NCBI GenBank assembly: GCA_032622095.1
Contig: CP136063.1
Coordinates: 63,317,897 to 63,381,896 of the forward strand
DNA length: 64,000 nucleotides
Reading direction: 5' to 3'
Source: Siphonodentalium dalli
Taxonomy: Eukaryota; Mollusca; Scaphopoda; Gadilida; Siphonodentaliidae
The notes below the pieces were generated by a model. It worked only from the letters and a program-made list of their open reading frames with translations, was not told the origin of the DNA and did no database searches. A program made the position numbers and the translations under genes. This document shows positions 1 to 10,269 of this stretch, in pieces (within the stretch, counting starts at the first letter, position 1; every line of letters begins with the position of its first letter).

Positions 1-2051
1 GTTGACGGCTGATTGTCCAGGACGGCCGTTTTGGATGCCATCTTTTCTGATAATCCGCCTTGTAGCAACTTTTTGACAAGTAAGTCAGATTGTTTGGAGG
101 ATGGCTGGTTGTAGGCCACTTGCCCTGCCATAGTGTCTTCTGATGTGTTGACCGTTTGATTAGAATGGCGATATGCAGGAACACTGTCGGTCTCTATGGA
201 ACTCGTACATAATGGTTGGTCATGTGCGGTCATTCTGGATGCCATCTGTATCGCAGACTTGGGAGACATTTCTTCTGAGGGTGATACTGGAACATCATAA
301 TCTCGGAAATCGAGACGGGGATGATTTCTCTGTATCGAAGACTTGGCAGACATTTCTTCTGAGGGCGATACTGGAACCTCAATGTCTCGAGAATCAAGAC
401 GGGGAGGATCCCTCTGTGTCGCAGACTTGGGAGACTTTTCTTCTGAGGGCGATACTGGAACCTCAATGTCTCGAGAATCAAGACGGGGAGGATCTCTCTG
501 CGCCGAAGAAGTTTGTGAGGCTTTACTGTTGTCCGCCACCTCTTCCCTATCTAAATCAATTGGACTGCCCCTCGCTCTCTCATGCCCATGTGTCGAGTCA
601 GTGGTTATCGTCCACGATTGGGTGTCCATAGCGACCGTTTTGGATGCCATCTTTTCTGTCAATTGATTTGAAGTTTCGAATGGAGGCATGTGAGTTTGTG
701 CCCCCAGTACATCTATGCTCTCCAAAGCTGGTTGGCGATGGGTGGATGTCCTCTTGGAGTTTCCATATTTGTCTCCAATATATGATGACTGGTTTTGGAC
801 GGCCATTTTGGATGTCCTCCTGGAATTTGCATATTTGGATTCAATAGTGTCAAAATTCAGTTCACGTAAGGTGGACGCTAAGCCATACAGTCTTCGACTT
901 TCCAAATGGCCATTCTTAGCAAAGTTTTCAATCAATTCTCGTACTTCGTTCGCAACCCTGATTGACTCTTGCAGCTCGACTAGGAAATAACTTCTCAGCT
1001 TTTGGGGGATCCCTTTCTTCATGGTGGTAGAATCATCATCTTCCCCCTTCGTAGAACTCCCGTATATACTCCGGAACTCCTCTTGGACTATACGGACCAT
1101 GAAATGGATCTCTCGCCATTCTTCTTGTGCCTTATCTCCAAGTTTACGAATCCGCTCGAGCTCGATCTTAGCTTCTTGGAGTTTCATCGGCTGATCATAT
1201 TCCCGCAAATCGTGCAAGAGGTCCCACATCTCATTACTAGCTCTGTAATATTCTTCTAGAATATTTCCCTTCTCCGCTTCTAGTTCTTTTAGAAAGCAAA
1301 CTACATTGTATAGGACTGGACCGCCGATATTTTGGGCATGTTCATACTCATCCACAAAGTCGTGCACCTCCTTCTTAAGACAGTCTAACTCTTTCGATTC
1401 TTCTAGAAAACTTTTTCTCTGATCTCCCAACTGGATGTCTCCTATTTCTCGGACCATTTCATGTCTCCAATCCTCATTCTTTCGCTCACGTCTTGGTATA
1501 ATGTTCGATTCTCTCTTGTCAGTGGGATTCAATGAGGGTGATTCGATGTTTTCCAAACTGGAAATCTCTTTGTAAAACAACAGTATTTTGGATTGTATGT
1601 CCCTCCACTTTTGTTCTTCCTTATTCCTTAATTGAAGCCTGAGTCTGATATTGTTACTTAAGTTCCTGACTACCTGGTAACGCATAAATCTGTATCTAAT
1701 AGCAATGTAAAGGCTTTCAAACTTCTTGTTGGATTTGTTCCATTCCTCTTCAACTTTCCCCCTCTCACGCTGTAGTTTGATAACTGTGGATGTTACGTTA
1801 ATTCCACACAAGCCCCTATCCACATAGTCGTCAATTAATCTCAGCTTTTTGATCGCAAGACTGTCTGACTCTTTTTGCTCTTCTCGAAACCGCTTGCTCT
1901 CATGTCCATACAGGATGTTGATTATTTCGTCCAACCTTTCTAGTTTCAATTTCCCAATTTCTAAAAATTCATCATGGGAATCGAGGAGGTAGTCATCGCC
2001 ATACATGGGAGTTTGATCTGGTAGGTTGTGACCTTGATTAGCACTGGACAT
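1..2051 (-). CDS. Partial unrecognised protein: long helical N-terminus plus Ser/Pro-rich repeat region
   Basis: Read on the minus strand from the ATG at 2051-2049, the frame stays open with no stop to the left edge: 683 codons, so the C-terminus lies outside. Residues about 25-330 are rich in Glu, Lys, Arg, Leu and Gln with little Pro or Gly, which suggests long helices or coiled coil. An acidic Asp/Ser/Thr linker follows near 335-345 and another helical block to about 410. From about 415 the protein is Ser, Thr, Pro and Gln rich and holds three tandem 28-residue repeats (518-601). A motif like EKMASKT occurs twice, once at the very edge. No signal peptide or membrane segment is visible, so an intracellular protein is likely. 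It could be a host scaffold protein or the Gag-like protein of a retroelement; I recognise no family. The open frame is seen directly; the function is unknown. Confidence 0.72.
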   Translation of the reverse strand, partial: MSSANQGHNLPDQTPMYGDDYLLDSHDEFLEIGKLKLERLDEIINILYGHESKRFREEQKESDSLAIKKLRLIDDYVDRGLCGINVTSTVIKLQRERGKVEEEWNKSNKKFESLYIAIRYRFMRYQVVRNLSNNIRLRLQLRNKEEQKWRDIQSKILLFYKEISSLENIESPSLNPTDKRESNIIPRRERKNEDWRHEMVREIGDIQLGDQRKSFLEESKELDCLKKEVHDFVDEYEHAQNIGGPVLYNVVCFLKELEAEKGNILEEYYRASNEMWDLLHDLREYDQPMKLQEAKIELERIRKLGDKAQEEWREIHFMVRIVQEEFRSIYGSSTKGEDDDSTTMKKGIPQKLRSYFLVELQESIRVANEVRELIENFAKNGHLESRRLYGLASTLRELNFDTIESKYANSRRTSKMAVQNQSSYIGDKYGNSKRTSTHRQPALESIDVLGAQTHMPPFETSNQLTEKMASKTVAMDTQSWTITTDSTHGHERARGSPIDLDREEVADNSKASQTSSAQRDPPRLDSRDIEVPVSPSEEKSPKSATQRDPPRLDSRDIEVPVSPSEEMSAKSSIQRNHPRLDFRDYDVPVSPSEEMSPKSAIQMASRMTAHDQPLCTSSIETDSVPAYRHSNQTVNTSEDTMAGQVAYNQPSSKQSDLLVKKLLQGGLSEKMASKTAVLDNQPS
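249..500 (-). repeat. Three tandem 84-bp units coding 28-residue repeats
   Basis: Units lie at 500-417, 416-333 and 332-249 within the open frame. Each codes a version of QRDPPRLDSRDIEV followed by PVSPSEE and a Lys-Ser rich end. Units 1 and 2 are nearly identical; unit 3 has changes such as RNHPRLDFRDYDV. The 84-bp period keeps the frame, and SPSEE resembles a casein-kinase type phosphorylation context (inference). Confidence 0.9.
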
Positions 2052-4200
2052 CTTAATTGAACCCGCCCCTAAATAAATCAGGCGTAACAGGCTTATCAAT
2101 TAATTTATTCCAGTCTGATCGGTCAAATCAAGCGTCACGGTATGCAAATACCCAATTTCAAGCGTGTCAGAGTATGATTGGCAAATCAATTGGTTAGTGC
2201 ACTAGCAATAGTGCAATACTACAAGTGATTTGCCCTCTAAACTTCCGAAAACTTTGTAGGTACTTTTTATTTAATTTATCTCAACTTAAACCAATACACA
2301 AAGAAAAAAAACAATTGAATATTCCAACAAGCAATTTGAGCAGCTATCCTATGAATAAATAATATATAATGCAATTTCAACAGGAATGATTGAACACAAA
2401 CCGAGGTTCCAAAAAATCATTCCCAGCAAATCTGCATCAGGAAAATACACAACACGGCTCAGAAAACTTAAGCAATATTCCTAGGAGAACAAAAATAATG
2501 GAAATAAATATACCTATTCTGATACACTAAACATGGAAATTCTTACACAGAGAATACATAACTTATACTATTTAATAGAAAGCAATTAATTTAATACTGT
2601 GTAAATGTGTATCAGAAATTCACAAATTAATACATATCATCAGTGTCTCCAAAGTAAATTTAACTTGTACAGAGAACCTGATCACAGTGACAAAAATATA
2701 TGAAACAAAAACCAATTACATTTAGGTTAATCAGCTCTGAAAGTAAACATAACTTATATTGGCAAGCTGATTGCAAAACTACTGGTAGATAAATTGAATC
2801 GATGTGTATCAATTTAACTACAAGATATAGGCTGGCTTAATCCAGACCGTTTCTTATGATAAGAGTAATCTCCCTGGAAGAACGGCAGGATTATGTAAGA
2901 AAGTATTGAACGGTTATGCCCGCATCAATTTCTGATGTTTGAAGTTGATCATTGAATGAACAAGAAATATAGATTCTGTTAACACAATGAAATATTTTTC
3001 AGCCAGAGAGTTATGGAAATATAGAACTTAATAGAAGAAGTTGTATATATGGGAACTATGAACCAATTCAGAAATATATGGAAAATGCCTACTCAAAATA
3101 CTACAAAAATATAACTTTATCTGATAGGCTACACACAAATAATTAATTCATCCATCAAAAATAACCACATACAAAATACTAATGAAAAAATATGCATATC
3201 ATAGATGTGTTATATAAATTATATATTGAAGAATAAATCAGGGTCTCATAAGTTAAAAACTTATGCAGAGAAACTGATCACATTGACATTAGAAATATAA
3301 TAAATCAGTGTCTCACAAGTACATATACTCATACAGAGAAACTAATCACAATGACATGAAAATATATAAATAAATACGAAACTACAATAAATTATTACCC
3401 AACTTTGAATTAAACGAGAAACCTCGCTTTAATTTATCAAAATCTCTGATTCAAATGTCAAATGGAGTGGAACTCATGTTGAGCTGACAGAGCTGTGTCT
3501 TATAATTGTGAAATGTCCATTATGAAATCTGACATTTGACATCAGATGGAACAAGTAGTTTCATACTGATTTTGCAAGAATTTCCTTTCAGTTGAATACT
3601 GGTTGAGCTGGATTAATTAATATGTTTATACTGGAAACTGTTCAATTTAGTATATGAGCTGTTGAAGTTGATCAAATTACTGTCCAATTTTAAATCTGGA
3701 TATGTTGATATCTGCATAAGGATGAACATGTAATTTTCAGGCTGCTTGGTTATCCCTATTCAAATTAAACGAGTGGCTCGCGTTAATCTATTCAAAGTCA
3801 AGAGCATGAAAATCATGTTGAGTCAACCTCGAGAATTGTTGATGTCCAATTTAAACTCAGATAATTTATATCAGGTTGAACAATAAATTTCAGGCTGCTT
3901 TCAAAGTTTGTCAAGAATTTTATTTCAGTTGAATCGTGGTTGAGCTGATATCATGAAAATACTTGAAAATTGTCCAATTTATTGAGAACTGGCAAATGTT
4001 ATATTTTCACCACTGGTATTTCACTGGCATGACATCTAAATTGGTTTGATGGGTGGAACAGAACTCTTTAGTTGGTTGTAACTTGTATTCATGTTGATTA
4101 TTGATGAGTTGTGGCATGTTCAAATCAGTTGGCAGATTGAACTACATTGTGATTGACATTTTGTGTAAAAATTAGGTAAGTTTATCTGACCGTAATTCTG
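2052..4200. other. AT-rich spacer with diverged direct repeats, no gene seen
   Basis: No convincing coding stretch. A motif of about 60 bp (a cagtgtctc core, then acagagaaactgatcac) recurs near 2640, 3237 and 3295. A longer block with attaaacgag and gttgagctga recurs near 3405-3620 and 3760-3960, so the spacer contains an old tandem duplication of roughly 350-370 bp. The start of this spacer should hold the promoter of the minus-strand gene that begins at 2051. Confidence 0.5.
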
Positions 4201-5088
4201 TTTACACTGGGCAGCGAAGTTGTTCAAACACCTTCCTCTCTCCCCTGTCTTCAAAAATTGGCCAGCTAGCTGTGGTGAAGAATTGATGTCCGGAACTGTA
4301 TTTTACGTGTGGTCTATTTTTAGACCACCGCGGATTTTGAACAAAACGGCAGCACAAATGTCGAATTCACACATTTCAACATGTTGTCATCAATGCAAAG
4401 CAATCATAACATGAACTATATATGTGTAGAAACATTCTCATTGTTCAAAAACAACCGAACTCTGAAAGTATAATCTTCAGGAACGGAAAAACATGACGAA
4501 AATGGCAGAAATTCACAAGTAATTTTTAAAGAAATTTTTCACATCATAATACACTTCTCCGCGTGGATCCGTGGTTACTTCGTCGCCAATAAAGCAAAAC
4601 AGGACATTGTATTGTCTATTCAACATGGTTTATTCTATACATTAGATGTCATTATAAATGGTATACAGTCATAATCAAGATGTCAGCCAAATAGGTCTTG
4701 TTCGGTCGGGATTCAGTTCTGTTCTGTCATATTCGGTAGCTGGGAGTGACGTCACATCCTCGGGTGCACTCGGACCGGATGACCGGTACTCTTCGGGACC
4801 TAAAACCGCTACACCACTCTTGAGCAGTGTCAAGGTGGCGAAGAAGACAATGAATGAATGATTCAATGAGGATAACAACATTCTCTCAGTGTGACAAGAT
4901 TATTCACAAAGAGTGTAGGCCTACTTGTAAATTAATATATGTGGAGCGGTAATTGCACGCATTTGACATCTGACTAGACAGAGCAATATGGTACCCGTAA
5001 GAAATCCTTCACTCATTATTTTAAAGTACCCAGACGAAACACAAGTTACTTCACACACGCGTGAGAAATAGTTCGCTTAACAAGTACC
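4201..5088. other. Upstream region of the first zinc-finger ORF
   Basis: The base composition becomes less AT-rich near 4660-4860 and includes a perfect CRE palindrome. No long coding exon is supported. The stretch probably contains promoter and 5' untranslated sequence of the zinc-finger ORF that starts at 5089, but no transcription start can be assigned from sequence alone. Confidence 0.35.
4747..4754. promoter_or_regulatory. CRE-like palindrome TGACGTCA
   Basis: A perfect 8-bp cAMP-response-element consensus (CREB/ATF family site) lies about 335 bp upstream of the zinc-finger start codon, in a locally GC-richer patch. An 8-mer is expected by chance about once per 65 kb, so this is suggestive only. 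Confidence 0.3.
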
Positions 5089-6018
5089 ATGATTAAACAT
5101 GAGAACATCCATACAGGTGATGGGTCTCACGAGTGTAATGTATGCGGTAAAGTTTTCAATCAGTCTGGACATCTGACTGCACATAAGAGAATCCACTCTG
5201 GTGATCGTCGGTATCAGTGCGATATCTGTCAGAAATCGTTCACTCACTCGTATAGTCTGGCTCAACATAAGAGAATCCACACTGGTGATCGCCCATATCA
5301 GTGCGATATATGTGAGAAATCGTTCACTCACTCGTATAGTCTGGCTCAACATAAGAGAATCCACACTGGTGATCGCCCATATCAGTGCGATATATGTGAG
5401 AAATCGTTCACTCAGTCGAATAGTCTGGCTCAACATAAGAGAATCCACACTGGTGACCGACCTTTTAAATGCGATATATGTGAGAAATCGTTCACGCATT
5501 TAAATCATCTGACGCAACATAAGAAAATCCACACAGGTGATGGCTCTCAAGAGTGTGATATATGTGGGAAAGTTTTCAATCACTCGGGAAATCTGACTGC
5601 ACATAAGAGAATCCACACTGGTGATCGACCTTTTAAATGCGATATATGCGAGAAATTATTCATACATTCTGCACATCTGAGGGATCATAAGAGAATCCAC
5701 ACTGGTGACCGCCCATATCAGTGCGATATATGTGAGAAATCGTTCACGCAATCAAGTAAGCTGAAGCAACATAAGCAAATCCATACAAGTGATGGCTCTC
5801 AAGAGTGTGATATATGTGGGAAAGTTTTCGATCAATCAGGAAATCTGACTGCACATAAGAGAATCCACACTGGTGATCGACCCTTTCAGTGTGATATATG
5901 TGAGAAATCCTTCGCTCAGTCAGGCAATCTGACACGACATAGGAAAATACATACAGGTGATGGCTTACACAAGCGTGATATATTTGTGGAAGAGTATCCA
6001 CCCGATGTCAAACTCTGA
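5089..6018 (+). CDS. C2H2 zinc-finger protein, 10 fingers, single exon
   Basis: The 309-residue ORF is almost entirely ten 28-residue C2H2 fingers with the spacing C-x2-C-x12-H-x3-H, joined by TGDRP- or TGDGS-type linkers. Proteins built like this bind specific DNA in the nucleus. Fingers 1, 6 and 9 share the unusual form preceded by TGDG and containing ECDICGKVF or ECNVCGKVF, which marks duplication of a multi-finger module. Fingers 2 and 3 are near copies. There is no KRAB, BTB or ZAD domain. The last unit (LHKRDIF...) has lost its second cysteine and the frame ends at 6018, although finger-like sequence continues in another frame. The protein was therefore longer in the past and has been cut by a small deletion and a transposon at 6067. 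It may still be functional. Confidence 0.75.
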   Translation: MIKHENIHTGDGSHECNVCGKVFNQSGHLTAHKRIHSGDRRYQCDICQKSFTHSYSLAQHKRIHTGDRPYQCDICEKSFTHSYSLAQHKRIHTGDRPYQCDICEKSFTQSNSLAQHKRIHTGDRPFKCDICEKSFTHLNHLTQHKKIHTGDGSQECDICGKVFNHSGNLTAHKRIHTGDRPFKCDICEKLFIHSAHLRDHKRIHTGDRPYQCDICEKSFTQSSKLKQHKQIHTSDGSQECDICGKVFDQSGNLTAHKRIHTGDRPFQCDICEKSFAQSGNLTRHRKIHTGDGLHKRDIFVEEYPPDVKL

Positions 6019-6066
6019 CTGTACTTAAGAGAATCTACACGGGTGATCAGCCTTTTCAGTGCGATA
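6019..6066 (+). pseudogene. Decayed finger just after the 10-finger ORF
   Basis: In a shifted frame the sequence reads LTVLKRIYTGDQPFQCD, which is the end of one finger, a linker and the start of the next. It stops abruptly at the inverted repeat of the element starting at 6067, and finger sequence resumes at 7173. Confidence 0.7.
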
Positions 6067-7172
6067 CTCTTGGGCTCCAAATAAGCATGCACGTTTATTA
6101 TTTTCTTGGGTAATTCCCCCCTGCACAGTGCTTATTTGGGTCTGCACGTTTATTAATTTTGATGCTATGAAAATAAAATCAACACAATCTCAAGATTTCT
6201 ATGTGATATTCCGATATCAAAATGTTGAGCTTACCGGAATAACTTTATGCATGTACATGTACATGTATATGGCATACATTTTAACATTTAAAGGTGGATT
6301 ATCTCTTTGTAAACATGTATGATATAGTTACCGGGGTATAAAATATTAGATTTGAATCGAAGACTCATGTCCGGAAATGCTTCTATCGATTAATATTAAT
6401 TTTATTTCGAATATTTTCTGGTCTAAAAAGGTGTGTTTGTTAAGCTAACGAACAATAGTAGTTACTGTTAACAGAGACCAGAAATTATATTGTGCAATTT
6501 TGTCACAAATAAACGTTAATTATACTCATTATTGCTTATATCTGTCGAACAACACAATACAAACAACCAATCTGTGACATTTGACATTCGTTGCGTAGCC
6601 GTAGGAACAGCCCAGTGCTCTATATCGCAATACGGTCTCATCCGAATGGTCGGTTCTATAAATAGTAACATAAACGGGCCCGATTTAATATTCGAAATAA
6701 AATCAATATTAATTGATAGAAGCTTTTCCGGACATAGGTCTTCAGTTCATATCTAATATCGCAATACGGTCTCATCCGAATGGTCGGTTCTATAAATAGT
6801 AACATAAACGGGCCCGATTTAATATTCTAAATAAAATCAATATTAATTGATAGAAGCTTTTCCGGACATAGGTCTTCAGTTCATATCTATTATTTTATAC
6901 CCACGCAACTATTTAAAATTTGTTATTTAAAGAGATAATCCATCTTTAAATATTGAATAAAACACCACATGACACATAGTCACATACTGTCTTGATTCCT
7001 ATAATTGACCTACTAGTACAATACAAATACTTTGTTTAACCAGTTAATATGTTGATGTTTTGCTCAGAGTTCCCCCGGCACTATTATTTGGGTCTGCGCG
7101 TTTATTAACTTTCAATGGAATTTATCCCCTGCACTATTATTTCGGCCTGCCCTTTTATTTGGAGCCCAAGAG
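6067..7172. mobile_element. TA-flanked terminal-inverted-repeat element inserted in a finger array
   Basis: The left end CTCTTGGGCTCCAAATAA is matched in inverse at 7155-7172, and both ends are bordered by TA. A subterminal phrase, atttgggtctgc followed by gtttattaa, recurs near both ends. No transposase is present, so it is non-autonomous. Tc1/mariner-like is the best guess from the TA target. It sits between two parts of one zinc finger and itself holds a TTAA-flanked MITE (6288-6949). Confidence 0.7.
6288..6949 (+). mobile_element. TTAA-flanked MITE, copy A
   Basis: Both ends carry TTAA and the terminal sequence AGRTGGATTATCTCTTT. Inverted similarity continues inward for about 150 bp, giving a foldback-type MITE. 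The TTAA target duplication is typical of the piggyBac superfamily. This copy is longer than its relatives (about 528 bp) because a segment of about 135 bp, from the tatcgcaatacggtctc motif to tcagttcatatct, is tandemly duplicated (6621-6890). It is nested in the TA-flanked element. Confidence 0.85.
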
Positions 7173-7350
7173 TATATTTCAGAAATCGTTCGCATATCGG
7201 GGTTATCTGACGAGGCACAAGAAGATCCACACATATGATAGCTCACACGATTTGTGTTCGCCGCAAATCTGACCGCACATATATATGAGAGCAAACACAC
7301 GAGATTGGCCATATCGGTGCGAGATCTGTGAGAAATTGTGCATTGACTGA
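7173..7350 (+). pseudogene. Zinc-finger remnant beyond the transposon
   Basis: The frame reads QKSFAYRGYLTRHKKIHTYD followed by a partly lost finger (SSHDLC...). A shifted remnant with RPYRCEICEKL-like spacing follows near 7300-7340 (read WPYRCEICEKL). Stops and missing cysteines show decay. It is the former 3' part of the 5089 array, separated by the element at 6067-7172. Confidence 0.65.
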
Positions 7351-7732
7351 GTTTCCGATATGACATACCATACGATAGACGGTCGATGTAATTGCTGGAA
7401 ATATTTGTATTACCATTCATAAACGCAAACATGTAGATAATGGTCATTTATCATTGCGATGTAGGCCTACGTGGAGAATATCTTAACCCTATCAACACAC
7501 TATCCATGCATCAAATCGACAACATTAATGTGAGACATTCAGTAATGCGTGTACTTGTTATGTAGTGTGCATACTGACGATCATCCGTAAGCATGGTGTG
7601 ATGTGTGAGAAATGTAATATAAACAAGGACAGAAATAATTTAAATGGGGAATGAATGTCAAGATTCTACAGCGGAAATCGCATGTATCAGTTCTGTGTTT
7701 TTCATCCAGTCTGGCGTCTCATCGATATATGC
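7351..7732. other. Spacer with weak finger traces
   Basis: No intact gene. Short phrases such as ttcatccagtctggcgtctc near 7700 look like very degenerate finger helices. Otherwise the stretch is AT-rich and unassigned. Confidence 0.3.
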
Positions 7733-7942
7733 GATAAGATATATACAAGAAATCGACCATGATAAGATCGATACAAGGAATCAACCATGTGATAAGATAT
7801 ATACAAGTAATCGACCATGTGATAAGATATATACAAGGAATCAGCCATGTGATAAGATATATACAAGTAATCGACCATGTGATAAGATATATACAAGGAA
7901 TCGACCATGTGATAAGATATATACAAGGAATCGACCATGTGA
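7733..7942 (+). repeat. Tandem 30-bp minisatellite, about 7 copies
   Basis: The unit gataagatatatacaagtaa plus tcgaccatgt repeats about seven times with few changes; the first copy is 2 bp shorter. In one frame it codes a ten-residue unit, DKIYTRNRPC. This resembles a collapsed zinc-finger linker (IHTGDRPYQCD), so the array may have grown from a finger remnant. Confidence 0.9.
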
Positions 7943-7950
7943 GATCATGT

Positions 7951-8225
7951 TAAAGAGCCACTTAATTGTCGAGTCTCCGATTATTTTATTTATAGTGATG
8001 TACGGTTTCAATAACAATCTATGCCATAACATATGATTAAAATACTATAATTCATCACCACTTGAATATGTGTCTCAGAAGATGCCCATAGAGAAATAGA
8101 AAACAGCTGAAATCATAGAAAGATTCCCCCGTTTTGGCTCCAAGAATATGAATGTTCAATGGAAAGAAAATAACTCTATCTTTAAGGTATATAGTTATTC
8201 CTCCTCCATTGAAAATAGAACACTT
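7951..8225 (+). repeat. Dispersed repeat starting TTAAAGAGCCACTTAATT
   Basis: This block of about 275 bp is clearly similar to 44238-44510 in the same orientation; shared phrases include gagtctccgattatttt and aacaatctatgccata. The inverse of its end (aattaagtgggcctttaa) is found near 10305 and 40530, so it probably belongs to another TTAA-type MITE family. No coding capacity. Confidence 0.7.
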
Positions 8226-8351
8226 TTTACTACAATCTAAATGACAAAAACACGTTGGTTACTCAACAGAAACAATAATTTCCCAGTGTGTCTCAGCCGA
8301 TATGTTGATAATGCATGTTTTGGAGCTTGCTCTATCAAGTGGTATATAATA

Positions 8352-8844
8352 TCTCATATATATTTTTGAAGACCTCTGTCTGTCTGTCTGTTTGTCTGTT
8401 ATTTATACAAATCTACGATTCTCGACCGATCGGGACGAAACTTGGTACGTGTGTGTAGTTTGACCAGGCGGTCGTCGTTGTCGTATTGGCGAGCCAGTGC
8501 GGCGCCCACTTCGCGCATGCGCAGACGAGATCTCGGAAACGGGTGGAGCTATCGACTTGAAATTTGCTATGTGAATGTATCTTGCCCCGGATACGAATTT
8601 TATCGGGTCGCCGAGCCCGTGCGACGCCAGCTTCGCGCAGACCAGATCTCGGAAACGGGTGGAGCTATCGACTTGAAATGTGGTATGTGAATGTATCTTG
8701 CACCGGATACGAATTTTATCGGGTCGCCGAGCCCGTGCGACGCCAGCTTCGCGCATGCGCAGACGAGATCTCGGAAACGGGTGGAGCTATCGACTTGAAA
8801 TTTGGTTTTTGAATAGCCCGGACAACGTCGGGCTCATCGGCTAG
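8352..8844 (+). mobile_element. Non-autonomous Helitron 1
   Basis: It starts with TC (TCTCATATATAT) after an A and ends with CTAG. A GC-rich hairpin (AGCCCG...CGGGCT) lies about 7 bases before the end. These are Helitron hallmarks: insertion into AT, 5' TC and 3' CTRR with a subterminal hairpin. The body holds tandem units of about 125 bp with the phrase agatctcggaaacgggtgg. No Rep/helicase is encoded. Confidence 0.8.
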
Positions 8845-10269
8845 TCTCATATATATTTTTAAGACCTCTGTATGTCCTTTATAGAATCGAAAATGGGTTG
8901 ACCGATCGAGACCAAACTTCCTATCTAAAGGTAAAATCCCACGGGAATCGTCGACGTCGCATTTTGGACAAGCTCTGAGCACCGATTCTCCACTCCCAAT
9001 CATCAAAATCACCGCAAACGCCACTTCGGGGGTTAAGGCATCAACGATCTTTATATTGACCATATTCGGAGGTGTTAAGGATGAACGCTCTTTATTACAA
9101 TCGAAGCTGCTAAACGGCTACCCATGCGTAAAATACGGATGCAAAACGAAACACGGAATGCAATTATCTCGATTAACAAGAGCTACTCTGGGCGTGCAAA
9201 ATACGCCTTCTCTGGGGAAAATTGGCGGACGGACTCAAATTTGAACTTGACCTGTGTTTTGGTGGGAGAAAGTAATATACCAAATTATCATTGAATCCGA
9301 TAAGCTCTAGTAAAGTTATCATCCGGACAACAAATTTCATGGAATTTCTAAGTCAAATAAGGGGCATAACTCCGGTGAAAATTGGCGGACGGAACCCAAA
9401 TTCGAACTTGAGTTGTCTTTTCTCCTAATAAACCCACATACCAAATTTGATTGAAATCGGTTCACTCTAACTAAAGTTATCATCCGGACAACAAATTTCA
9501 GGGATTTTCTAATTCAAATTACGTCAAAAAAGTGGCCATAACTCTCGCAAAAATTATCGGATTAAAACGATATTCGGATTTGAGCTGTATTTCGATATAT
9601 GTAATCCACAAAAAAAAGGGTTTTGCGTATAAACATTCCAAAATCGAGTTATCATCCGGAAACAAAAAAACATAAGAAAAACTGAATTTTCTGAGTCGAA
9701 AAGGGGGCATAACTCTGCCAAAAATGGTCGGACAGAACCCAAGTTCGAACTTGACCTGTGGTTTGGTGGGAGAAAGTAATATACCTAATTTGGATTCATT
9801 CCGATAAAATATACTAACGTTATCATCCGGACAACAAATTTCAAGGATTTTCTAAGTAAAAAAACGTCAAATAAGGGGCATAACTCCGGTGAAAATTGGC
9901 GGGCGGAACCCAAATTCGAACTTGAACTTACTTTTCGGCTAATAAACCCACATACCAAATTTTATTAAATTTGGTTCACTCTAACTAAAGTTATCATCCG
10001 GAAACCAGGTTAACGGACGCCCAGACCAATACTATAATACGGCCGTTTTTTAAAAAGGCAGAATGGGTTGTTGTGTCATATATGTCCTAGGAACAGGGGA
10101 ATTTTTCATCGGGTCAGTCTTTGAGGGACGGGTACCATGAATTAATTCATGAAAAACAAAAAATGCGTGTTGTGCTGTCTTTCATAGGAAGGGAAGGGGG
10201 ACCAGATCTCGGAAACGGGTGGAGCTATAGTTTTTGAATAGCCCGGACAACGTCGGGCTCATCGGCTAG
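8845..10269 (+). mobile_element. Non-autonomous Helitron 2, directly abutting Helitron 1
   Basis: It starts TCTCATATATAT immediately after the CTAG of Helitron 1 and ends with the same hairpin and CTAG at 10266-10269. The interior differs: about five diverged units of 170-190 bp (gggcataactc..., aaattggcgga..., aaagttatcatccgga) fill 9240-10020. No Rep/helicase gene is present. Confidence 0.78.
9240..10020 (+). repeat. Diverged 170-190 bp tandem units inside Helitron 2
   Basis: Each unit carries in order: ggggcataactc, aaaattggcgga, acccaaattcgaactt, cataccaaatt, aaagttatcatccgga and caacaaatttca. Similar phrases occur at 41560-41760 and 47650-47900. The short ORFs across it are by-products of the repeat. 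Confidence 0.75.

Noticed and set aside
5077-5503. Minus-strand and +2-frame ORFs over the first finger array
   Set aside because: They are shadows of the 28-residue periodic finger sequence, as are similar frames at 16473-16722 and 24052-24240.
7733-7942. Possible CRISPR-like array
   Set aside because: Units are contiguous 30-bp repeats without unique spacers, in an animal genome.
8403-9063. Basic ORFs reading REAGVARARRPDKIR and similar on both strands
   Set aside because: They follow the 125-bp tandem units of the Helitrons and recur in inverse at 13047-13717.
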